Shown here: in pieces, positions 51,380 to 64,000 of the stretch
Layout: every line of letters begins with the position of its first letter
How positions within the stretch are numbered: position 1 is the stretch's first letter
From: Citrus sinensis
Lineage: Eukaryota; Streptophyta; Magnoliopsida; Sapindales; Rutaceae
Reading direction: 5' to 3'
Assembly: GCF_022201045.2 (NCBI RefSeq)
Contig: NC_068557.1
Location: forward strand, 5,270,001 to 5,334,000
DNA length: 64,000 bases
The notes under the pieces: generated by a model
Database searches by the model: none
What the model saw: only the letters and a program-made list of their open reading frames with translations
Told to the model about the DNA's origin: nothing
Translations under genes and position numbers: made by a program

Positions 51380-51389
51380 TTTCCTCGAA

Positions 51390-52919
51390 TAGGTTTTTGG
51401 GAGACAAACTAAAATACTTTGCAAAAGGGTATGTAATCTTGGTATATACGAGGGTCGAGGGAGGCGGGGAGCTCAAAATTAAATTTTGTCTCATTAAAAA
51501 TTTATGAATTATTTTTTTCTTATTCTTTTAAAATTTATTAAATTTACTCTATTTAAAATAAGATCCTATAAAATATCGAAAGTTTATAATTATTATCTTT
51601 AAATCTCTCTTCATATTTCATGTCTGTACTTTCTCTTTATTAAAAGTTGAGGAGGCCTTAAAAAAAAAAATTAGAGAAGGAAGTTAAGGATTGAAAAGAA
51701 AAAAAAAAAAGGTCTTTATCAATCAAGAAAGTGTTTGATACGACATACGAGAGCGAAATAATAAATAAAACAATTCACTAAAACTAGATTTACCCCCCCC
51801 CCCCCCCCCCCTCGCCGGGTGATCACCCACCATTCTAATCGAGTAGAAGTGCTCTTTCACTTGCTATGTGTGCATGGGCCATTGCCTTTTTTCATGATTG
51901 ATTGTGAAATGTTCATTACACATGGACAAAACATATGTTTGGAGAGGGAAACCAAAAAAAAAAAAAGGATAAGTAAAGAGTGTATAATTATTATAGGGTG
52001 CTTGTTAAATTATATAATAATATAAGTTATATCAACTCAATACTTAGTACAATTAACAAAAAAATATAAATAATAAAAATTAAATGTGTGTTAATGATAA
52101 TAATTTGTTTTGATTAGGCTTTCTTAAAAATTTAAAATAAAATATATGTATTAATTTTATTTTGAAGGTTGCATAATAATTTTTCTACATTTTTAAGTTA
52201 TAAAATCATTAATTAATCTTTTTCTTATAATTTTGTTAACATATTTTTGCAAATGGTAATATAGCTAGTTGCCTAATTCATTTAATCTGTTAATTTTTTT
52301 AATCAATTTAACTTTGAAAAACTCCTTTTTGCAAATGTATTATTACCAATTTTAAAAACAACCTTATATGAATAAAGTACACAATTATTTTAGAAAAATA
52401 AAAATAACACCCAATGAACATAATATTATTTTTAAAAAAATTAAGATAACTAAATAACAAAACCAATTAAGCGAAGGGTATAAAATAAAACCTGCAAGTT
52501 GAAGATGAATCACAAATTAACTTCGATGATTTTAGGTTATAAGCACCGACCAATGACCATGAAAAGTAGAAAAATAAAGAATAATTGACTCTTTTTTTCC
52601 TAGAAAATTGTTACCAGTATTAAAAACAACAACATATTAACAAGCACGTGTACAATTATTCTAGAAATTAAATATGGCACATGATGAACACAATAATATT
52701 TTCAAAAAGAAATAAGACAACTAAAGAAAAAAAAAACTAAGAGTAGAATGTATTTGGAAAACATTTGAAATCTAAAATTTATTAATTTCAGACCTTTTTT
52801 AAAATTTACTTATTTGTTTTGTGCAACTTATATACGATTTTCAAATATTTACATCTTGATAGAAAAAAGAAAACTAAATATAGGTCATTATGTGATGCCG
52901 TGATTAAAGATATCATAAA
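51390..52919. other. AT-rich spacer with a 19-C run; start of the second duplicated unit
   Basis: A run of 19 C lies at 51793-51811. Immediately after it, 51815-51945 resembles 46085-46200 upstream of the intact reductase, so the second duplicated unit begins at or before here. The rest is very AT-rich, without coding sequence. Confidence 0.55.
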
Positions 52920-53780
52920 TATAAATTATGTAAACGAAACATAAAATTTGTAAATTTAGCATAAAATTTTTAAATCAACATTAACTGTAAAATAAAACAT
53001 AAATTTTAGAAATTAAACAGAAGATTTGTAAATGGAAGGTAAAACAAGTAAATTAATATAAAACTAATAAATTAATGTATTATTAGTAAATAAAATAAAA
53101 ACTTACAAATACAACATAAAACTCATAAATCAACATTAAGTGTAAAATAAAACATAAGATTTGTAAATTGAAGATAAAACAAGTAAATTAATATAAAAGT
53201 AGTAAGTTGATGTACAATTAGTAAACAAAACAAAAACTTGCAAATATAACTTAAAACTAGTAAATCAACATTAACAGTAAAATAAGATATAAATTTTAGA
53301 AATGAAACAAAAGACTTGTAAAGAAAAGGTAAAACAAGTAAATTACTATAAAACTGGTAAATTGATGTATTGTTAGTAAACGAAACAAAAACGTAAAAAT
53401 ATAACATAAAACTAGTAAATCAACATTAAATGCAAAATAAAATATAAATTTTGGAAATGGAACATAAGACTTGTAAATGGAAGATAAAACAAGTAAATTA
53501 ATATAAAGCTGGTAACTTGATGTATTAATGGTAACCAAAACAAAATCTTACAAATATAACATAAAATTAGTAAATCAATACTAATTGTAAAATAAAACAT
53601 AAATTTTAGAAATAGAACATAAGACTTGTAAAAGGAATATAAAACAAGTAAATTACTATAAAGCTGATAACTTGATATATTAATGGTAAACAAATGAAAA
53701 CTTACAAATATAATATAAAATAAGTAAATCAACATTAAGTGCAAAATAAAACATAAATTTGGTAGATTATGCCAAAAACT
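52920..53780. repeat. Tandem array, about 155-bp period, five to six units
   Basis: The word AAATCAACATTA, or a close variant, recurs at about 52972, 53127, 53262, 53417, 53572 and 53726: spacings 155, 135, 155, 155 and 154. Each unit has the same order of words (AACATAAATTTTAGAAAT, GACTTGTAAATGGAA, AAAACAAGTAAATTA, TTGATGTATTA, ACAAATATAACATAAAACTAGT). One unit lacks about 20 bp. Minus-strand open frames across it are products of the repeat, not genes. Confidence 0.92.
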
Positions 53781-54779
53781 CTTAAATAAAAGGTAAAATA
53801 AATAAATAAATATAAGAGTTATTGCAAAACAAAAAAAAGTTCACGAGTGTAAAATAAAAACTCATTATAATGTATATTACCTTATATATTTATTGATTCT
53901 TTTTTTTAAATTGAATAACGCTAGTTTTGCATTTACATAATACATGTAATGTTTTAATAAGGATGAAATTTATTGTCAAAGTTGGATTTTAAAAAAAATA
54001 TTATTTTAATATCTTTCATAGTTGTTATAAGATGGGGTTATTTCAACAACCCTAAATAGTCTCTAAGTATAAGTAAAAAGTTTGAAACTATATGAAATAT
54101 GCATAAGAATCAAAATTAGATATAATTTTATTGATATATCATATATGTGTCTAGTAATATAATTATTTTATTTTATTTTTGCTTGATCTATATGAAGATA
54201 AATAATTGTGCTTAATTAACTTGTGTAATAAATAGGTATAGAATTTATGGTTAAATCAATTTAATAAAACTTATTCCACTTTTTTCAGTATAATTTTTTT
54301 GTTTAATTAATGAGTAATTTTTTCTTTGTTTAATTAATGAATAAAATATTTTTCACTAAAATTCTATAGAAACAGTGTTAATTTTTTAAATAATTAATCA
54401 TCTTATATGAATTTAATGGTTTTACTTTACATTTACTAGTTTTATGTGTAATTTATAATATTTATGTATATCACGGTATTGATGCCGTAATTTTTATTAC
54501 GACAATATCGAATTTTCCTAAGTAAATATTGTATTCTAAAAGTATTTCTATAAAATATACTTATTTCCTAAACTATAAAATCTAATCATATTTTATTCTT
54601 GATTTTACAAGACATAAAATGTCAAATAACTATATTTAAAATATTTTTTATTTATAAAAATAAAAAAGATGCATCTTGTATTAAGGTATTGAAGAAAGAC
54701 AAATAAATATTTCATTCATATAAAATAATAGATTCAACATAAATATATGTATTAATTTAGGAATTTAACGTTATTGTCA
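53781..54779. other. Very AT-rich DNA where reductase exon 1 would be expected
   Basis: Between the tandem array and the first recognisable intron 1 homology (about 54780) there is no match to exon 1 of the reductase (47253-47435) and no other gene. Confidence 0.6.
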
Positions 54780-58610
<3,831 letters not shown>

Positions 58611-58613
58611 CTT

Positions 58614-60054
58614 TAGAGGTGGCCAATGGATCGGACAGCACGTGGCACGACACGACACAAATATTTCGGTGGGACACGCAGAACGGTACAACACACACGT
58701 GAGCCGGGCAAGACTTAGAATTTTAAGTATGCGGACCTTAAAAATACAGCATGATTAGAAATAGGCTAAACACGGCACGATAAAAAAACTCGAAATAAGC
58801 ACACTTTATTTTTTAATGAAAGTAAAATTAAAATTTTATGATTTTACAAATAACTTGATATTGAATTTATTTAATTTATTTAATTTTTAGTTTAAAAAAT
58901 ACTATAATTTATTTATATTTATAATTTATTAAATAAATAATTGATATCATAATTTTAATGAATAAAATTATAAATATCATAATTTTATAAATATGCATTA
59001 ATATTATTGTGAACTATGATTTATGACTCTATGTAAGTCCAAGTTAACAATTAAGTTAACCCTTAAGAAATTTTTTTTATTATTATTGTTGTTAAGTATT
59101 AAAAAAATTCTAATACTATAAGGTCAAACTTAGTAATTAATATTATATTTCTTTACTACTAATAGTTTATTATTATTAGGGTTATTATCATTTTACTACT
59201 TCAAAAATTTTCAAATATCAAATGACTACAACAAGTATTGTCTTCTATTATTTTTCTACTATGTCTTTATAAAAATATCATTTTATTACTTTTCTGTTAC
59301 AACAAATATCATTTTACTATTTTTTCGTTACAACAGTTAGTTGACCCGTTAGTTGACTAACAAAATACCAATTTTACCCTTCATGATTAAAAAAATAATA
59401 AGATAAATTTGTAATCCATGTATCATAATTCCAGCAAAAAAAATTGTGTTTGTATTATATATCCATTTTAATAACTATATTACAAATTTATTTTGTAAAT
59501 AAGTTTCGAGTATTTTTTTTTAATCATGAAGGTGAAATTAGTATTTTGTTAGTCAACTAACTGATCAACTAACGATTATAACGGAAAAGTAATAAAATGA
59601 TATTTTTATAAAAATATAGTAGGAAAATAATAGGAGACAATATTTGTTGTAGTCATTTGATATGTGGCAATTTTTTATGTAGTGAAATGATAATAACCCT
59701 TATTATTAAATATGAATTTGAGTTTTGAATTTTCTATTTTATTAAATTTGAATAAAAACATAGACCTAAGAAAAGTATATAGACTTGAAAAAAGTACGTC
59801 AACAGATTAGCATGTGCTCTTAAAAAATAAAAATAAAAAACTTAATAGACTTTTCTTTTTTAGGTACGGTGCGGCACGGCGCACAGCATGGCACGTGTGG
59901 GCACGACATGTGTGCCGAGCCAAGCCTAAGAAAAAACACTTAGGCACGACATGGCATGGTGCGAAACACATAGTGGGCATGACACGACATGGGCACATGC
60001 ACGAGCATACATGGGCCTTGGTTTGGTACCGGCACGACCCATTGGCCATCTCTA
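58614..60054. mobile_element. Non-autonomous hAT-like element, 1.44 kb, with a nested MITE
   Basis: Terminal inverted repeats TAGAGGTGGCCAATGG (left) and TAGAGATGGCCAATGG (right, reversed) are followed by subterminal GGCACGACA-type repeats at both ends. The flanks GCCTCCTT and GACTCCCT match at 6 of 8 positions, a diverged 8-bp duplication. No transposase is left. A separate Mutator-type MITE is inserted at 59179-59699. The reductase-duplication homology stops at the left end and resumes at the right end, confirming the insertion. Confidence 0.82.
59179..59699. mobile_element. Mutator-type MITE nested in the hAT-like element
   Basis: A 521-bp element has inverted arms of about 220 bp beginning GGGTTATTATCATTTTACTAC at the left and GGGTTATTATCATTTCACTAC at the right, reversed. 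It is flanked by a perfect 9-bp duplication TTATTATTA (59170-59178 and 59700-59708). Its first bases resemble the termini of the large MULE (GGGATATTATCATTTT). Non-coding. Confidence 0.9.
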
Positions 60055-60385
60055 GACTCCCTACGTTATGCATTCAAGTAGACTATCAATGCTTGGCATA
60101 AATAAGAGTGTGGTCAATAAATTATAGAGAATTGATGTATGAACTAAGCCTTGACAAAACAAATTCAAAGCAACTTCATTTTGAGTGAATTTATTTTTAT
60201 TTTTTTATCTTTTTGAATTTAACCAAAAATGACTTCATTTTCAAGTGTGTTATTTTAGGATTTTGTCAGGATGCAGCTCCCTAATCGTTTTTGTAAATTA
60301 TAGGACTAATACAATGCTTAAGATAGTGTCAATTACTGCTCTTGGGATTTTTGTTTTTCTTGCATATACGATGTTATTAGGAAAA
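60055..60385 (+). other. 3' flank homology of the reductase tandem duplication
   Basis: The sequence after the hAT-like element (AGACTATCAATGCTTGGCATAAATAAGAGTGTGGTCAATAAATT) matches the 3' flank of the intact gene at 49820-49870. Weaker similarity continues to about 60385 (CGATGTTAT). This marks the right side of the second duplicated unit. Confidence 0.75.
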
Positions 60386-62099
60386 TGAAGATGTTTTTAA
60401 CTTCACATGTTAGACAATGGCTATATTAATTGCTCTCGAACTGAAGTTCCTGATTCGAATTTGATTATTTACTGGTTTGGCTGGAGATTAATTAAAACCT
60501 TTCTAGATCTAATCTCCTCTGTCCATTCTCATGGAATAGTATGGCTCTGCCAAATTGCCTATTATGCGTCTCACTTAAATGAAGTTGTTCATTCTCACGA
60601 GTGGCATTATCGCACTTTCTTTTTCGGAGTCGTCTTTTGACTCTATTTAACTTATACATTTCAAGGTTTTTAAAAATATTTTCACCCTAAAAATTATTCA
60701 ATAAGATTTTTTTTCTTCGGATGTTTAGATTCTATATGAACATGATTTTAGTCTTTGGGGGTGCGAAAATTGCAAGGAGGGTCAAAATCATGGTTAAATT
60801 ATAGATAAGACTGAAATGAGTTAGATCAGGGTTAATTTAGGTGTTAGGGTGCATTAGTGTTGACTGTTGGTGTTGAACACACGTTGATTGGCTGATTCAC
60901 GCACCTACTATGGAACTCGACACAAAGGATATATGAATGTTGACTTTTCCAATTATCGAGACATTAACAATCACTAACTTACTAAAGATGCACCCGCAAA
61001 AGATCTGGACCCATGATTTTCGTGGGTCAACGGACCCGGTTGAATATCCACACTTACTTATGTCCCCTGAACAAAAAATTTAGAGTACATTAGAGATAAT
61101 ACAATCAATGAGTGATTATATACTGATTCTTTAAAATAAATGTATACATGGATATTTTAAAATTTCTCTCATCGAACTCAATCACCATCCATATGCGTAT
61201 GGATGATCATATTTGCGTTATTTGAACAACATGGACCATTGGTTAATCACCATGTGTCATGCTAGTCGCTCTTAACTTATTCCCTTATCGCCAAATTTGC
61301 TTATTCCTTATTGTGTACGAATGCCTAAGATCACGCAACATCACATTTGTTGTTAACTTATTTCTTTATCGCCAAATTTGCTTATTCCTTGTTGAGTATA
61401 AACGCCTAAAATTGTGCAACATTCTTGCTTTGGATAGTCAAGAACGCTTCAATTTGCATATTTATAGCCACTAATTGCTCTTCTAAAAGTTTAGTACGAA
61501 CATGCTATTAAACTGTGCAGTTTAATATAATTAGTTTTTAATGTACTATAAGACCATGCGGTTTAATAATGTGTCTACACTAACTCTATTAAATCGTACA
61601 GTTTAATAACATATTTATATTTTAAAAAAATGAGGGCGCCTACACACGCGCACACACATACACATATGTATGGGATATCCTCACTTTGTTAAAATGATGA
61701 TACCACTAATAGACAAAAACACAAAGGTTTCAATATATCAATAGACAAAAAATACAGTTTTGCTATATATATATATATATATTAGTGACAAAGTGAGGAT
61801 GTCCTTACTAGAGAAGGAATTTTTGTCGTTAAAATGGAAAGTCGAGTTGATTTTAAAGAAAAGAAAATAAGAATGGGGGTTGTGCTTTTAAGTTGAACTT
61901 AAAGAAAAACATTAAGGATTAGGCATTTATGTTTAGGAAAACTATTGTGAATGATATTATGAATTATATATTGTCTAATTATTTTCTTTCAACTAAATGA
62001 TTTTTTTTAACGGTTTTAGTTGTGTATTTTAGGTAGCATTTTGGAGACCATTAAACTATAATATTTCATCCTTCATCTTTAATTATGTAAGCTAGTTGC
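60386..62099. other. Repeat-rich spacer, no gene recognised
   Basis: A 77-residue open frame at 60407-60640 resembles nothing I know. At 61271-61430 a unit of about 81 bp occurs twice (TTATCGCCAAATTTGCTTATTCC in each). At 61509-61610 a motif like AACTGTGCAGTTTAATA recurs three times. At 61673-61690 and 61787-61804 there is an 18-nt inverted pair (GGATATCCTCACTTTGTT), with an AT run at 61764-61782. Confidence 0.5.
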
Positions 62100-62600
62100 A
62101 TGAAAAACATAAAGGGTTCAACTAGAGCCCAAATAAATATAGTTCTTACGAAGCCTATGAAGAGATTGATAAAAATTCCTAGAATAAATTTCTTAGGTTC
62201 CAAGGTTTTTAGATTGTGAGGTTATTAGTCTCCAAAATTCCCAGGACAAGTCAATGTAAGATAAACTTTTAGATTATGAAGTTTCGAGCCTCTAAAGTTC
62301 TTAGAGTTTCCTTAGATAAACCATCTACGATAAACATCCTAAGTCCAAGGTTTTAAAATTTTTAGAATAAACTCCTAAGGTTTCAAAGTTCATAAGACAA
62401 ATAACCAAAGATAAACTCTAGATTCCAAGATCTTATGACAAACCTCTTTAAAGTCTTAAGGTTCTTAAGATCCTAAGATCATAGGACAAACTACCTAGAA
62501 TAAACCTCTTAGGTTCCAAGAAAAAATTATCTAGGATAAATCTCTTAGGTTTCAAGGTTCCTATGATCTTAAGATTCTAGGAAAAATAACCTAAGATAAA
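62100..62600. repeat. Diverged short-unit repeat block
   Basis: Words such as CTTAGGTTCCAAGGTT, AAGATCCTAAGATCATAGGA and CCTAGAATAAACCTC recur at irregular spacings of about 30-60 bp. The block directly precedes the retrotransposon region and may belong to it. It has no coding potential. Confidence 0.6.
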
Positions 62601-64000
62601 AACACATCATCTTTTAATCCAAAGACAAGGTTGCATATCCGAGTATAACTCGGCATGGGTATAAGAAGACAAGTGTCGCTAGGTGTCATAAGAACAATAA
62701 CACTTGTCATCAAAATAATTAGGACTCAAGTCAAATTAATTTTGCCTATAGATAAGCCCTCTATTCTCGCTTAAAGATAGATAAAAACTTAAGAAGAGAG
62801 AAAATGCTTACTTTCTCTTATTAAGTACCTCAAACTAAATTCATATTTTGAAATTCTGAGTGATTAACTTGACCATGGGAGAGCTTACACCGGCAAAGTT
62901 GGCCATCTGGTCTTTTTCTTGTGTTTGTAGAATATCATCTAACAAAGTCCTTCTTATAACCTAAGCAAATGGACTCCTAGAAGAAATTCAGAGGCGGGTT
63001 AAGACTAACCTAAAGAAGTAATTTATCATTATTTATTCCAACAAAGAGAAAGCACAATCCTAAAAGAGTCATCTTTTGTTGAAACTACCACCTAGTAAGT
63101 TGGGATAAAATTTAAACCAATAGACTGACATCGTTTGTAAGGACTTTTAACTAAAAGTCTTGGAACTGCTACCATGAGCATAGATGCAAATCGTGAGATT
63201 ATGACCTTGTCGTTGATGATAAAAGTTCTAGAGTTAATAAGGAAGTTATTTTTCGGTGAATAGATGATAATGAGATTTGGAGGATGATGATACGATGCCT
63301 TCTCATTTTTTTTTAAATCCTCAATCAAATTCATGTCGCTATGATAAACATCGAGGACAACCTCTTGTTGTTTGATTTAGGCAACAAGTTGATTAGGTCG
63401 CTCAAAACTTTACTAGAATGTTCATCCAATTCCAAGCCTAAACTGAAAAATGGATGAACTCAAGTGGTGACAATGTGGTTGATTCTAACTCCTTAAGAAC
63501 GAGGTTTAGAAAAGAATTAAAGTAAGGCTTCTCAGGCATTCGCAAGACCAATAAAGATCTAAGAAGAATGGCTAGAGAATATATAAACCAAGGAGAAGAA
63601 TTCGATAGATAATTACAAGAGATGATACAGAGACTTGAGTAAATGATCCAATAAATAAAACCACTTGATGATATAATAGCAGAACATGAGCCACCATTTA
63701 CTCTTGATATAATAATAACAAAATGTCCACCTAAGTTTCGTTTACCTTAGATAAAGTCCTGTAACAGACTGGGGGATCATATTGATTACCTAGAATCATC
63801 TCACACCTTTATAAAAGTACAAGGAGCATCACGAGTAATTCTTAGTCAAGCTTTTTCTCTTACCTTGGTAGGAACAACATGAAGACAATTTCAAAGGATG
63901 AGGCCACGCTCTATCTTATCCTTTAGGGATTTGAATAGAGAATTTACCTCTTACTTCTAAAATGCTCGACAAAGATGAAAATTGATGACTTATTTCTTAA
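62600..64000 (+). mobile_element. Decayed Ty3/Gypsy retrotransposon, gag region, cut by the window edge
   Basis: From about 63679 one frame encodes a retrotransposon gag-type segment, with PPFTLDIIITKCPPKFRLP, a DHIDYLESSHTF block and RPRSILSFRDLNREFTSYF as recognisable landmarks. Stops at 63748, 63880 and 63958 break it. The preceding 62600-63050 has promoter- and leader-like features of a Gypsy LTR (a TATAGATAAGCCCTCTATTC block). I could not fix an LTR border or a primer-binding site. The rest of the element, including polymerase genes, would lie beyond 64000. It is a plant retrotransposon remnant, not an active copy. Confidence 0.7.

Noticed and set aside
53123-53744. Overlapping minus-strand open frames of 80-110 codons rich in Phe, Tyr and Leu
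   Set aside because: They follow the 155-bp tandem repeat and change frame from unit to unit. Composition reflects AT-rich repeat DNA, not a membrane protein gene.
52920-53780. CRISPR-like spaced repeats
   Set aside because: Units are contiguous and diverged throughout, with no unique spacers, in a plant nuclear context.
60407-60640. 77-codon open frame after the duplication
   Set aside because: No recognised family, no promoter or splice context, and it sits in repeat-rich DNA.
61259-61474. 71-codon open frame with two similar halves
   Set aside because: It is a translation of the 81-bp direct repeat, with no other evidence of a gene.

Overview
The window is nuclear DNA of a flowering plant, a dicot. 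Its genes have many introns with plant-type GT-AG (and two GC-AG) borders, AT-rich spacers and abundant plant transposons. Chloroplast, mitochondrial and plant-signalling genes sit beside one another without operons. The gene products look most like those of woody rosids. Citrus or a relative is my guess, but nothing in the sequence proves it.

Positions 1-36000 are gene-rich. They hold the 3' part of a CYP38-type lumenal cyclophilin (+), a Raf-like protein kinase (-, 6 exons, 404 aa), a SAMHD1/VEN4-type dNTP triphosphohydrolase (-, 19 exons, 474 aa), a probable PSA3-type photosystem I assembly factor (+, 3 exons, 288 aa), mitochondrial formate dehydrogenase (-, 6 exons, 389 aa) and the protein farnesyltransferase beta subunit ERA1 (+, 14 exons, 436 aa). 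I rebuilt each gene exon by exon, and every reading frame closes. The spacers carry a SINE with a perfect target-site duplication, a deleted hAT element with an 8-bp duplication, and a Mutator-type MITE inside formate dehydrogenase intron 1.

Positions 36900-42230 are one Mutator-like element (MULE) with long terminal inverted repeats. Its transposase gene is broken by stops that mostly look like C-to-T (or G-to-A) changes. On the opposite strand it carries an intact small ORF for a GRF-type zinc-finger protein with a membrane anchor, facing the transposase as mudrB faces mudrA in maize MuDR. The element ends about 70 bp upstream of the TATA box of a CASP-like membrane protein gene (42498-44595).

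Positions 46000-60400 contain a tandem duplication. The first copy is an intact quinone oxidoreductase-type reductase gene (47253-49761). The second copy (51800-60400) is a pseudogene without exon 1. It has a 17-bp frameshifting deletion, and it has been hit by a solo LTR and by a hAT element that itself contains a Mutator-type MITE. The place where exon 1 should lie holds a 155-bp-period tandem repeat. Two further Mutator-type inverted-repeat elements flank the intact gene.

Positions 60400-64000 are repeat-derived, ending in a decayed Ty3/Gypsy gag region that runs off the right edge. I see no rRNA, tRNA gene, CRISPR array or bacterial-type operon. The most unusual unit is the MULE with its preserved antisense zinc-finger gene, not a new enzymatic system.
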